A stretch of DNA of 34,758 bases. It comes from Herbinix sp. GTDB taxonomy: Bacteria > Bacillota > Clostridia > Lachnospirales > Lachnospiraceae. The position numbers and the translations under genes were made by a program. Positions 8,494 through 17,785 of the stretch are shown here, piece by piece. The DNA is taken from the NCBI GenBank assembly GCA_029238935.1, contig JAQZBN010000066.1:1-34758 (forward strand). Reading direction: 5' to 3'. A model generated the notes under the pieces. That model saw only the letters and a program-made list of their open reading frames with translations, did no database searches and was not told where the DNA came from. Numbering within the stretch: position 1 is the stretch's first letter; each line of letters starts with the position of its first letter.

Positions 8494-9552
8494 ATGTATC
8501 GAGATCATACAAAGGAAATAAAAATTGGCAATCGGGTCATTGGTGGAGGTAATCCTATTTTGATTCAATCAATGACAAATACAAAGACAGAGGATGTAAT
8601 TGCAACGGTTAATCAAATTAAAGCATTGGAAGCTGCAGGTTGTGATATTATCCGATGTGCTGTTCCGACCATGGAAGCAGCGCTGGCATTTGCTGAAATA
8701 AAGAAGCAAATAACGATTCCTTTGGTTGCTGATATACATTTTGATTATCGATTGGCAATTGCAGCAATGGAACAAGGTGCGGATAAGATCAGAATCAATC
8801 CGGGTAACATTGGAAGCGAAGAAAAGCTTCGTGCTGTCGTATCAGTAGCAAAAGAAAGACGCATTCCTATCAGGGTTGGAGTAAATAGTGGTTCTTTAGA
8901 AAAGGACTTAATTCTAAAATATGGTAAAGTAACAGCAGAAGGTTTAGTAGAGAGTGCATTAGATAAGGTAAAACGGATTGAGGATATGGGTTATGATCAG
9001 ATGGTTATCAGTATCAAATCCTCTGATGTAATAATGTGTATAAAAGCTCATGAATTAATCGCTAAACAGACTAATTACCCTCTTCATGTTGGAATTACAG
9101 AAGCAGGTACTATAAATGCAGGTAATATCAAATCCTCTTTAGGTCTTGGAATTATGTTATATCAGGGAATTGGCGATACCATCCGAGTATCATTAACCGG
9201 AGATCCGGTTGAAGAAATTAAATCGGCAAAATTAATACTTCGTACCCTTGGGTATCGTAGTGGGGGTGTAGAGGTTGTATCTTGCCCTACCTGCGGCAGA
9301 ACTCAGATAAATCTGATAAAGCTGGCAGAAGAAGTCGAGCAGATGGTATCTGAATTTGATTTGGATATTAAAGTTGCTGTTATGGGCTGCGCTGTAAACG
9401 GTCCTGGCGAAGCAAGAGAAGCAGATATCGGAATTGCAGGTGGCAGAGGGGAAGGCTTACTTATAAAAAAAGGAGAGATCGTTCGAAAAGTACCAGAATC
9501 AGAATTACTGCAGGTATTACGAGATGAACTTATAAATTGGAATAAAGCTTAA
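8494..9552 (+). CDS. ispG: 4-hydroxy-3-methylbut-2-en-1-yl diphosphate synthase (IspG)
   Basis: Penultimate MEP-pathway enzyme, an iron-sulphur protein that turns MEcPP into HMBPP. The three cluster cysteines are seen: Cys264 and Cys267 in CPTCGRTQ and Cys299 in MGCAVNGPGEARE, where Glu306 is the expected fourth ligand. The N-terminal TIM barrel begins at VIGGGNPILIQSMTNT. The 352 residues match the short bacterial form. It follows rseP after 33 bases with AGAAAGGA upstream. Confidence 0.97.
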   Translation: MYRDHTKEIKIGNRVIGGGNPILIQSMTNTKTEDVIATVNQIKALEAAGCDIIRCAVPTMEAALAFAEIKKQITIPLVADIHFDYRLAIAAMEQGADKIRINPGNIGSEEKLRAVVSVAKERRIPIRVGVNSGSLEKDLILKYGKVTAEGLVESALDKVKRIEDMGYDQMVISIKSSDVIMCIKAHELIAKQTNYPLHVGITEAGTINAGNIKSSLGLGIMLYQGIGDTIRVSLTGDPVEEIKSAKLILRTLGYRSGGVEVVSCPTCGRTQINLIKLAEEVEQMVSEFDLDIKVAVMGCAVNGPGEAREADIGIAGGRGEGLLIKKGEIVRKVPESELLQVLRDELINWNKA

Positions 9553-9596
9553 GATTTTTATTTTGAACTAATTTAATCCGTATATTACTAATATAG

Positions 9597-9644
9597 ACTT
9601 ACCATTGATAGGAAGAATTATTTTAGGTTCTATCAGTGGTAAGT
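9597..9644 (+). terminator. Long hairpin between ispG and polC
   Basis: Fifteen-base arms (9597-9611 and 9630-9644; ACTTACC paired with GGTAAGT) with one G-T pair, extendable by two pairs, around an AT-rich loop. It is followed by TTACTTTATA. A likely terminator of the ispG transcript. A TATAAT at 9660-9665 just downstream may be the -10 of a polC promoter. Confidence 0.6.
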
Positions 9645-9706
9645 TTACTTTATATGTAGTATAATAAAAACTACTATTACAGGATGTATCAGAAAGGAGA
9701 GTAGAA

Positions 9707-12700
9707 ATGTTATTTTTTGATGCATTTGATCAGGTAAACGCTGATAAAGAAATAGCTAGCCTGTATCAGGAGGTTGAAGTTACAAAGGTGATAGCCTCCA
9801 AACATAGTAAAAATGTATATATTTGTGTTTTTAGTAAACGTCTGATCAGCAGAGCCAATATAAGAAAAATGGAGGATCTGCTTAATAAGCAGCTCTTTTT
9901 ACATACAGGTAATAAAGCAATGATAAAGCCACAATTTGAACTATCCGCTCAATATACCTTAGAGAAGCTGTATCCTATTTATCGTGAAAGCATTATGGAC
10001 GAGTTATCGGAAGTGAGTGTGGTTAGCCATCATATATTATCGAACGCAGAAGTATCGATTGATGATAAGAAGATTATTGTCCGTGTTACGGATAGCTGTA
10101 TTGTAAAGGATAAAGCCACGAAGCTTAAGGATTATCTGGAAACATTATTCCAGGAGCGGTTTGATTATACGGTTTTTGTTACGTTTGATTATATTGACCC
10201 TAAGGAAGAAAAGGATAGCAAACGTAAAAATAATAAAGTAACAAACGTACTGTCGGAAGATGATAGGAAGGAAGGGTTGGAATTACCCGATATGCTCATG
10301 GATCAAGCCATTGAGGAAGCTGCTTATATGGAAGGGATTAATCAAGCAAGAGCCTTCGATGAGAATTTATTATATGGAAATAATACGGAAAATAAAGTGA
10401 AAGAGGATTTATCTTCTCAAAAAATGAATCCGTCAGATAGTGTAAATACTAGTTTTGTTAAGCAAACACAACTAAAAAGTGAAGAAAAAAGCAGTGGTGG
10501 AAAAGGAGCTTATGACAAAGGGAAAAGTAGCTATAAAAAATTACCCAAAGATCCTTCTGTAATTTATGGACGTAATTTTGAAGGTAGTGTGATACCCATC
10601 TGTGACATTGTCGGTGAATTGGGTGAAGTGGTCATTCGTGGTAAGCTGATTAAGCCGGAGACCAGAACCATCGGTAATGATAAAAGTATTGTAACCTTCA
10701 TCATGACTGATTTTACAGATTCCATAAAAGTAAAACTATATGCGAAAACCATAGAGGTGGATGAGATTACCAGTGCTTTGACACCAGGTGGTTTCTACCT
10801 ATTAAAAGGGATTGCTCAGATGGATACCTATGAACGGGATATTACGATTGGTTCTGTAGTGGGCGTGAAAATGAGTTCGGATTTTACTACCTCAAGAACT
10901 GACCGTTCTCCAGTAAAGAGAGTAGAACTGCATGCCCATACCATGATGAGTGATATGGATGCGGTGGTGGATGTGAAGAAAATGGTGAAGCGTGCATTTA
11001 AATGGGGACATTCTGCTATTGCTGTTACCGATCACGGTGTTGTACAAGCATTTCCTGATGCCAGTCACGCTCTAAATCCAAAAGATTATAATGATGAAAA
11101 TGAACGGGATCGAGCGAAAAAGTTTAAAATTATCTATGGAATAGAAGCTTATTTAGTAGATGATATCAAAGAAGTAGTTGTGAATGGAAGAGGTCAATCC
11201 TTAGAGGATGCCTTTGTAGTTTTTGATATAGAAACAACTGGATTTAGTTCCAATAAGGATAGAATTATCGAGATTGGTGCCGTTAAGGTAGTCCATGGTG
11301 AAATAATTGATAAATTCAGTACGTTTGTAAATCCGGAAGTACCTATACCTTATGAGATTGAACAATTAACAGGAATTAATGATGATATGGTGATTGGTGC
11401 TGAGACGATACAGACAATTCTGCCTAAATTTATATCGTTTTGTGAAGGTGCGAGCCTGGTAGCACATAATGCCTCCTTTGATGTTGGCTTTATTAATAAA
11501 AATGCGGAGAGACTGTCCATCCCTATTGATTTTACAGTGTTAGATACGGTTGGACTTGCAAGAATTTTGCTGCCTGATCTAAGTAAGTACAAACTAAATG
11601 TAGTAGCAAAAGCTTTGGGTATCTCCTTGGAAAATCATCACAGAGCTGTAGATGATGCCGGTGCAACTGCTGAGATTTTTGTAAAGTTCATAGATATGCT
11701 AAAAAATCAAGGTATTATGAATGTAAATGATATAGATTCTTTGGGAAAACTATCTGTGGAAGCGATTCGTAAACTTCCGGCTTATCATGCAATTATATTG
11801 GCAAGAAGTGATGTTGGCAGAGTTAATCTTTATAAACTGGTATCCTTATCTCATCTTCAGTATTACAACAAACGACCAAAAATACCAAAGAGTCTTTTAT
11901 TAGAGTGTAGAGAAGGACTGATTCTTGGTTCTGCCTGCGAAGCGGGCGAACTATACCGAGCAATACTTCAAAACCAGTCGCAGGAACAGATTGCTAGAAT
12001 TGTTAATTTCTATGATTATTTGGAAATTCAACCTTTAGGTAATAATGATTTCCTTATTCGAGATCCAAAGAGTGAAATCAATTCAAAAGAAGAGCTTATA
12101 GCGATTAATAAAAGGATCGTGGAACTGGGAGAAGAGTATAATAAACCGGTGGTAGCTACCTGTGACGTGCATTTTCTGGATCCTGAGGATGAAGTATATC
12201 GAAGAATAATCTTAGCCGGAAAAGGGTTTAAAGATGCTGATGAGCAACCACCCTTGTATTTCCGAACAACAGAAGAGATGTTGGAAGAATTCGCTTATCT
12301 CGGTCGGGATAAAGCAGAAGAAGTAGTTATTACCAATACCAATAAAATTTCAGATATGATCGAAAAAATCTCTCCCGTAAGACCGGATAAGTGTCCGCCG
12401 GTGCTTCCGAATTCTGAAGAGAATTTAAGAAATATCTGTTATGATAAAGCCCATTCTATGTATGGAAATCCATTGCCAAAGCCAGTAGAAGCTCGCTTAG
12501 AGCATGAGTTAAAATCGATTATCAACAATGGATTTGCCGTAATGTATATCATAGCTCAGAAATTGGTATGGAAGTCCAATGAAGATGGATACCTGGTAGG
12601 ATCCCGTGGTTCCGTAGGTTCCTCCTTTGTCGCAACTATGGCGGGAATTACTGAGGTAAATCCCTTGGCACCTCATTATTACTGCATGAATTGCCATTAT

Positions 12701-14287
12701 TCCGATTTCGATTCGGAAGAAGTAAAAAAGTACGGCGGTAGCTCCGGGTGTGATATGCCGGATCACGATTGTCCGGAATGCGGACACCCCTTAAGCAAAG
12801 ACGGCCACGATATCCCATTTGAAACCTTTCTTGGTTTCCATGGAGATAAGGAACCGGATATCGATCTTAATTTCTCTGGAGAGTATCAAAGTAAAGCCCA
12901 TGATTATACCGAGGTGTTATTCGGTGAAGGTCATACGTTCCGTGCCGGAACGATTGGTACGTTGGCTGATAAAACAGCGTTTGGATATGTGAAAAATTAT
13001 TATGAGGAACGTGGTATTCATAAAAGAAATGTAGAGATTGATCGAATTGTAGATGGTTGCGTCGGAGTACGAAGAACCACTGGGCAACACCCGGGTGGAA
13101 TAGTTGTTCTTCCCCATGGTGAAAATATATTTTCGTTTACACCGGTACAGCACCCGGCGAATGATATGACGACGAAGACAATCACAACACATTTTGATTA
13201 CCATTCTATCGATCATAACTTGTTAAAGTTGGATATACTTGGTCATGACGATCCTACCATGATTCGTATGTTAGAGGATCTGACCGGTTTAGATGCGAAA
13301 AAAATACGCTTGGATGAACCCAAGGTATTGTCTTTGTTCCATGACTTAAGTGCTCTGGGTATAACACCAAAGGATCTGGATGGCTGTGAACTGGGTTGTC
13401 TTGGTATTCCTGAGTTTGGTACCGATTTTGTTATGCAAATGGTAAAGGATACACAGCCGAAGACTTTTTCTGATTTGGTGCGTATTTCGGGTCTATCCCA
13501 TGGTACCGACGTATGGTTAAATAATGCACAGACCTTAATTCAAAGCGGAAAATGTACCTTAGCAACGGCAATCTGTACCCGTGACGATATCATGATCTAT
13601 CTGATTGCAACGGGTGTTGATCCCGGTCAATCCTTTAAAATAATGGAGAGTGTAAGAAAGGGTAAAGGTCTGACTTCGGAAATGGAAGAAGCAATGGTTG
13701 CTGCGGGAGTTCCGGATTGGTATATCTGGTCCTGTAAACAGATAAAATATATGTTCCCGAAAGCGCATGCGGCAGCTTATGTTATGATGGCTTTCCGAAT
13801 AGCATATTTCAAAGTATATTACCCCCTGGCTTATTATGCAGCATATTTTAGTATTCGTGCCTCTGCTTTTAATTATGAACTGATGTGCTTGGGCAGAGAT
13901 CGCTTGGAACAGCATATTGCTGATTATAAGAGACGAAGTAATACCTTGTCTAAGAAAGAGCAGGATACTTTTAAAGACATGCGTATTGTTCAGGAAATGT
14001 ATGCGAGGGGATTCACATTTCTACCGATCGATATCTACAATGCAAAAGCCCATGCTTTTCAAATCATTGACGGAAAACTTATGCCGTCCTTAAGTACCAT
14101 TGATGGTTTGGGGGATAAAGCAGCGGACGGCGTAGTAGAAGCTGCAAAGTTAGGAACCTTTCTGTCGAGGGATGATTTTAAAATACGCTGTAAAGTAAGC
14201 TCCACTGTAGTAGATAATATGGCCAAACTAGGTTTACTTGGAAATCTCCCGGCATCAAACCAGATGTCTTTATTAGATTTTCTATGA
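9707..14287 (+). CDS. polC: DNA polymerase III subunit alpha, PolC type
   Basis: Main replicative polymerase of low-GC Gram-positives. The order is: an N-terminal domain (1-290, with a charged low-complexity stretch near 210-285), OB fold (about 295-400), PHP domain beginning RVELHAHT (near 405), inserted DnaQ-like 3'-5' exonuclease (DIETTG at 507, then HNASFD and HRAVDDAG), the rest of PHP, and the polymerase core. Core motifs include GSRGSVGSSF (near 965), the zinc finger starting CMNC at 993 with CPECG, and the catalytic PDIDLNFS (Asp1051 and Asp1053). At 1526 residues it is somewhat longer than the 1437-residue B. subtilis protein. AAAGGAGAG precedes the ATG. In many Firmicutes rimP follows directly; here it does not. 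Confidence 0.98.
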   Translation: MLFFDAFDQVNADKEIASLYQEVEVTKVIASKHSKNVYICVFSKRLISRANIRKMEDLLNKQLFLHTGNKAMIKPQFELSAQYTLEKLYPIYRESIMDELSEVSVVSHHILSNAEVSIDDKKIIVRVTDSCIVKDKATKLKDYLETLFQERFDYTVFVTFDYIDPKEEKDSKRKNNKVTNVLSEDDRKEGLELPDMLMDQAIEEAAYMEGINQARAFDENLLYGNNTENKVKEDLSSQKMNPSDSVNTSFVKQTQLKSEEKSSGGKGAYDKGKSSYKKLPKDPSVIYGRNFEGSVIPICDIVGELGEVVIRGKLIKPETRTIGNDKSIVTFIMTDFTDSIKVKLYAKTIEVDEITSALTPGGFYLLKGIAQMDTYERDITIGSVVGVKMSSDFTTSRTDRSPVKRVELHAHTMMSDMDAVVDVKKMVKRAFKWGHSAIAVTDHGVVQAFPDASHALNPKDYNDENERDRAKKFKIIYGIEAYLVDDIKEVVVNGRGQSLEDAFVVFDIETTGFSSNKDRIIEIGAVKVVHGEIIDKFSTFVNPEVPIPYEIEQLTGINDDMVIGAETIQTILPKFISFCEGASLVAHNASFDVGFINKNAERLSIPIDFTVLDTVGLARILLPDLSKYKLNVVAKALGISLENHHRAVDDAGATAEIFVKFIDMLKNQGIMNVNDIDSLGKLSVEAIRKLPAYHAIILARSDVGRVNLYKLVSLSHLQYYNKRPKIPKSLLLECREGLILGSACEAGELYRAILQNQSQEQIARIVNFYDYLEIQPLGNNDFLIRDPKSEINSKEELIAINKRIVELGEEYNKPVVATCDVHFLDPEDEVYRRIILAGKGFKDADEQPPLYFRTTEEMLEEFAYLGRDKAEEVVITNTNKISDMIEKISPVRPDKCPPVLPNSEENLRNICYDKAHSMYGNPLPKPVEARLEHELKSIINNGFAVMYIIAQKLVWKSNEDGYLVGSRGSVGSSFVATMAGITEVNPLAPHYYCMNCHYSDFDSEEVKKYGGSSGCDMPDHDCPECGHPLSKDGHDIPFETFLGFHGDKEPDIDLNFSGEYQSKAHDYTEVLFGEGHTFRAGTIGTLADKTAFGYVKNYYEERGIHKRNVEIDRIVDGCVGVRRTTGQHPGGIVVLPHGENIFSFTPVQHPANDMTTKTITTHFDYHSIDHNLLKLDILGHDDPTMIRMLEDLTGLDAKKIRLDEPKVLSLFHDLSALGITPKDLDGCELGCLGIPEFGTDFVMQMVKDTQPKTFSDLVRISGLSHGTDVWLNNAQTLIQSGKCTLATAICTRDDIMIYLIATGVDPGQSFKIMESVRKGKGLTSEMEEAMVAAGVPDWYIWSCKQIKYMFPKAHAAAYVMMAFRIAYFKVYYPLAYYAAYFSIRASAFNYELMCLGRDRLEQHIADYKRRSNTLSKKEQDTFKDMRIVQEMYARGFTFLPIDIYNAKAHAFQIIDGKLMPSLSTIDGLGDKAADGVVEAAKLGTFLSRDDFKIRCKVSSTVVDNMAKLGLLGNLPASNQMSLLDFL

Positions 14288-14322
14288 TATGATGAAAGAA
14301 GAATAGACGAAGCATTATACTT

Positions 14323-14362
14323 CAGTTCATTGGAAGTGATAGAGTAATCTTCCAATGAACTG
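14323..14362 (+). terminator. Hairpin after polC
   Basis: Perfect 14-base inverted repeat CAGTTCATTGGAAG (14323-14336) and its complement (14349-14362) around a 12-base loop. There is no U-run after it, so it is an atypical terminator, though it lies 36 bases after the polC stop. Confidence 0.5.
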
Positions 14363-14509
14363 ATTATATAGGTCCTTCCTTGGTAGAAATGAGGGCTATT
14401 ATTATAAATGATAGGCAAAAGATACGAAAACCTAATAATTGTGTATATTTTACATAATATAGATATTAATAAAAAAATTAAAAAATTTAAAAAAATTTGA
14501 AAATAATGC

Positions 14510-14538
14510 TTGCATTATTCTTATGTATAGTGTATTAT
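14510..14538 (+). promoter_or_regulatory. Promoter for tRNA-Glu
   Basis: TTGCAT (14510-14515), a 17-base spacer and TATTAT (14533-14538), 14 bases before the mature tRNA 5' end. An A-rich tract lies just upstream (14469-14505) and could act as an UP element. Confidence 0.6.
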
Positions 14539-14552
14539 AAATTATGTTGTAA

Positions 14553-14624
14553 GGCTCGTTGGTCAAGGGGTCAAGACGCCGCCCTCTCACGGCGGAAACA
14601 CGGGTTCGATTCCCGTACGAGCTG
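14553..14624 (+). tRNA. tRNA-Glu (anticodon CTC)
   Basis: Cloverleaf: acceptor GGCTCGT pairs with ACGAGCT (first pair G-U), D-arm GTCAAGGGGTCAAGAC, anticodon stem CCGCC/GGCGG with loop CTCTCAC giving anticodon CTC, and T-arm ACGGG-TTCGATT-CCCGT. Discriminator base is G and no CCA is encoded. It reads GAG codons, so it supplements the usual TTC-anticodon isoacceptor. It stands alone at the left boundary of the polysaccharide cluster. Confidence 0.96.
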
Positions 14625-14719
14625 ATTAAACATAAATATACTATTTTTTCTTTAAGCTATCATATACTTACAATTATGGTATGACTTTCAGTCTACAAAA
14701 AAATACATAATTTATGATA

Positions 14720-14753
14720 TTAGGTTTACATTCTAAACCTAACATAGTATAAT
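14720..14753 (+). promoter_or_regulatory. Promoter with palindromic operator before the polysaccharide cluster
   Basis: TTTACA (14725-14730), a 17-base spacer and a perfect TATAAT (14748-14753). A perfect inverted repeat with nine-base arms, TTAGGTTTA (14720-14728) and TAAACCTAA (14734-14742), covers the -35 and half the spacer. A protein dimer bound there would block the promoter, so this is a candidate repressor operator. Confidence 0.6.
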
Positions 14754-14789
14754 AAACAATGACATTTATATGGAAGGGGATTGTAATTT

Positions 14790-15020
14790 ATGTTAAAAAT
14801 ATATATATGTCCTCAATGTTACAATTTTAGAATGGTATCAAAGAAGCCTGATGCAATTTGCTTCCACTGCGGTGAAATCTTAGAAAAGTGTGATATTGAA
14901 TATAATGCTTATATTAATATGACAGAAGAAGATCGTAATAAATATAGAGAGAATTACAAAAGTAGAATAAAATTGTATCATGAAAAATTAGATAATATGC
15001 TTCAGAAAAAATTTATATAA
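14790..15020 (+). CDS. Small zinc-ribbon protein of unknown function
   Basis: A 76-residue protein I do not recognise. It has a cysteine pattern typical of zinc ribbons: Cys7 and Cys10 (CPQC), Cys24 and Cys27 (CFHC) and an extra Cys34. A charged, probably helical C-terminal half (residues 42-75) follows, rich in Glu, Lys, Tyr and Asn. The RBS GGAAGGGGA is nine bases before the ATG. It is the first gene after the palindrome-overlapped promoter and is followed after 76 bases, with no terminator visible, by the polysaccharide genes, so it may share their transcript. It could bind nucleic acid or a protein partner; this is a guess. Confidence 0.75.
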   Translation: MLKIYICPQCYNFRMVSKKPDAICFHCGEILEKCDIEYNAYINMTEEDRNKYRENYKSRIKLYHEKLDNMLQKKFI

Positions 15021-15096
15021 TAGTTATAGATACAATCAAAGATATATCAGAAGGGTTATTTCTTATATTCATTAAGTTGTTAAGAGGGGAAAATAT

Positions 15097-16503
15097 ATGA
15101 AAAACTATGAACAGTTTAAACGATTAATCTTATTTCTATCAGCATTTATAATTCTAACGCTACAGACAGCAGTTTATTGGGTTGTATGGACACATTACTA
15201 TAACGCATATATTTTACAACCATATTTTCGCCGTGGAAACTATTTAATGGTTGCTGTTTATGCTTTGCTATTATTATTCTTTTCTAAAATCTATGGCAGT
15301 CTAAAAGTTGGTTATTATAAGAAAAATGACATCTTCTTTTCACAGGTATTAGGTTTATTTTTTGTTAATGGAATAACATACCTTCAAATATGTCTATTAG
15401 GTCTTCGTTTTATGAGTACTATACCGTTGCTGGTAATGACTGGAATTGAAGTTGTACTCATTATATTCTGGACTATTATTTCTAGTTATATATATAAAAG
15501 ATTATTTCCCCCACATAAGATGATATTATTATATGGCAATAGACCTGCTGAACGGCTCATAAAAAAAATGAGTTCCAGGTCTGATAAGTATGAAATTTGT
15601 GCTGCAATGAATATAGATAAAGGAATTGAAAATATTAAAAAGGTAATTAATGATTTTGATGCAGTTATAATCTGGGACATCCCTTCAGAAGTTAGAAGTC
15701 CAATTCTTAAATATTGTTTTAAAAATTCAATCAGAACATATGTAATGCCAAAACTATCGGATATTATCCTTATGGGATCGGATAAAATAAATTTATTCGA
15801 TACTCCGTTACTTTTATGCCGCAACTACGGTCTTACATTTGACCAGAAATTTGTTAAACGTTTCATGGATATTATGATATCATTTTTAGCATTAATAGTA
15901 TTGTCACCGATAATGTTAATGATTTCATTATTAATTAAACTCTATGATCGTGGTCCTGTATTCTATAAACAGGAAAGATTAACCATTGATGGTCATATAT
16001 TTTCGATATATAAATTTCGTAGCATGATCGTAGATGCAGAGAAAGATGGAGTTGCAAGACTGGCAGGTCAAAAAGATAATCGAATCACTCCTGTAGGTTC
16101 TTTTATTCGAGCTGTCCGAATTGATGAATTACCACAGTTAATTAACATTTTAGCTGGTCATATGTCTATCGTGGGACCGAGACCAGAAAGGCCACAGATT
16201 GCTGATGAATATAAAGTAGACATGCCTGAATTTGAGTTTAGGTTAAAAGTAAAGGCGGGGCTAACAGGATATGCACAAGTTTATGGTAAATATAATACAA
16301 CACCATATGATAAATTAAAGTTAGATTTATTATATATTGAAAGTTATTCTTTGTGGCTGGATATAAAATTAATTATTCTAACAATAAAAATATTATTTAA
16401 GAAAGAAAGTACTGAAGGCATTGATGAAGGTCAGAATACAGCTCGAATTGTAAATTATGAAAACAATGAATTAGTCTCTAGAATTAATTTAAAAGAGTTC
16501 TAA
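15097..16503 (+). CDS. Undecaprenyl-phosphate sugar-1-phosphate transferase (initiating enzyme)
   Basis: Starts the polysaccharide repeat unit by moving a sugar-1-phosphate from a UDP-sugar to undecaprenyl phosphate (PHPT family, as in WbaP and CpsE). There are four N-terminal membrane segments (about 8-30, 48-66, 82-104, 108-134), a soluble nucleotide-fold-like region (140-240), a re-entrant hydrophobic segment (260-281) and the catalytic domain. The domain has KFRSM (306-310), the catalytic Asp343-Glu344 pair in RIDELPQL, and PRPERP (361-366). The full two-part architecture is present at 468 residues. Sugar specificity cannot be read. No tyrosine kinase or chain-length regulator gene accompanies it here. 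Confidence 0.94.
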   Translation: MKNYEQFKRLILFLSAFIILTLQTAVYWVVWTHYYNAYILQPYFRRGNYLMVAVYALLLLFFSKIYGSLKVGYYKKNDIFFSQVLGLFFVNGITYLQICLLGLRFMSTIPLLVMTGIEVVLIIFWTIISSYIYKRLFPPHKMILLYGNRPAERLIKKMSSRSDKYEICAAMNIDKGIENIKKVINDFDAVIIWDIPSEVRSPILKYCFKNSIRTYVMPKLSDIILMGSDKINLFDTPLLLCRNYGLTFDQKFVKRFMDIMISFLALIVLSPIMLMISLLIKLYDRGPVFYKQERLTIDGHIFSIYKFRSMIVDAEKDGVARLAGQKDNRITPVGSFIRAVRIDELPQLINILAGHMSIVGPRPERPQIADEYKVDMPEFEFRLKVKAGLTGYAQVYGKYNTTPYDKLKLDLLYIESYSLWLDIKLIILTIKILFKKESTEGIDEGQNTARIVNYENNELVSRINLKEF

Positions 16504-16530
16504 ATGCTTGATACATAAAGGAGATTTTCA

Positions 16531-17772
16531 ATGAACATTTGGATCATTAATCAGACAGCAATACCACCATCTATGGGAGGTTTAGTTAGGCATTATTATT
16601 TTTCGAAGTATCTTCAGGAACGAGGACACAAGGTGCAAATTATTACTTCTAGTATGATACATAATACTAAGGTTAATATGATAAATGATAAATCATTATT
16701 AAAGGAAGAAGTATTTGATAATGTACTATATACATTTATAAAAGTGCGAAATTACGCTGGGAATGGTCTGAATCGAATCATAAGCATGTTGGAGTTTCCA
16801 TATAGAGTTAGAATGCTTCAAAAAAGAATGACCGAAATGTATGGTAAACCAGATGTAATATATGCCTCATCCCCTAGTCCATTTGCTGCATTTATGGCTG
16901 TTAAAATAGCAAAGAAGATGAAGGTTCGAAGTGTATTTGAGGTCAGAGATTTATGGCCAGAATCTATTGTCGAATATAATAAAATAACGGATAAAAATCC
17001 TATTATAAAAATGATGTATATCATGGAAAAATGGATTTATAAAAATGCAGGCAAAATTATATTTACTATGGGAGCAGGTGATCGATATTTAATCGATAAA
17101 GATTGGATGATGAAAATCGGTTCGGAAAAGGTATTCCATGTAAATAATGGTGTTGATTTAGAAGAGTTTGATTATAATAATGAAAATTATTTTTCACAAG
17201 ATAAAGATCTCAATAATCAGGATATTTTTAAGGTGGTATATATGGGATCTATTAGAAAAGTGAATCATTTGATTGATCTCGTTGATGCAGCAGAACAGAT
17301 GCAAAAAGATGGATACTCTAATATTAAACTTTTGATATATGGTGACGGTACTGAAAAAGAAGAATTAATTGCTATATGTAAGAGTAAAAGTCTAAATAAT
17401 ATTGAATTTAAAGGAAGAATTGAAAAAAAATATATTGCTGGGGTTTTATCAAAATCGAATTTGAATATTATTCAAGTACAAAATACCGGATTGGCGAAGT
17501 ATGGGTGTAGTTGGAACAAGCTTTTTGAATATATGGCGAGTGGTAAGCCGATTTTATCAAATTGTCCAGTCGCTGAAGATTTAATTATGAAACATAACTT
17601 AGGCGTATCTACTTTGTTAAATAGTCCACAAGATTATGTAAATCAAATTCTTTATTTTTATACAATGGATAAAATCGAATATGAAACAATCTGTTCGAAT
17701 GCATTAAATACTATAAAAGAATATGATTATAAAAAACTTACTGAAAAAATAGAAAAAATTTTAACTATATAA
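16531..17772 (+). CDS. Glycosyltransferase family 4 (WbuB-like)
   Basis: Cytoplasmic GT-B fold transferase adding a sugar to the growing lipid-linked unit. The N-terminal acceptor domain opens with NQTAIPPSMGGLVRHYYFS and includes FEVRDLWPES, a segment typical of WbuB-like transferases. The donor domain shows VVYMGSIRKVN and, near residue 330, WNKLFEYMASGKPIL, where the Glu and the glycine-rich turn bind the nucleotide-sugar. RBS AAAGGAG, 27 bases after the initiating transferase. 413 residues. Donor and acceptor are unknown; amino-sugar transfer would fit the homology and context. Confidence 0.9.
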   Translation: MNIWIINQTAIPPSMGGLVRHYYFSKYLQERGHKVQIITSSMIHNTKVNMINDKSLLKEEVFDNVLYTFIKVRNYAGNGLNRIISMLEFPYRVRMLQKRMTEMYGKPDVIYASSPSPFAAFMAVKIAKKMKVRSVFEVRDLWPESIVEYNKITDKNPIIKMMYIMEKWIYKNAGKIIFTMGAGDRYLIDKDWMMKIGSEKVFHVNNGVDLEEFDYNNENYFSQDKDLNNQDIFKVVYMGSIRKVNHLIDLVDAAEQMQKDGYSNIKLLIYGDGTEKEELIAICKSKSLNNIEFKGRIEKKYIAGVLSKSNLNIIQVQNTGLAKYGCSWNKLFEYMASGKPILSNCPVAEDLIMKHNLGVSTLLNSPQDYVNQILYFYTMDKIEYETICSNALNTIKEYDYKKLTEKIEKILTI

Positions 17773-17785
17773 TTTAGGAGGAACT

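Noticed and set aside
12509..13915. Antisense ORFs within polC
   Set aside because: They are shadows of a strongly conserved coding frame and have no RBS or recognisable domains.
14553..14624. tRNA-Glu as an integrase attachment site
   Set aside because: I found no second copy of the tRNA 3' end near the right boundary and no integrase gene, so the island idea rests only on gene order.
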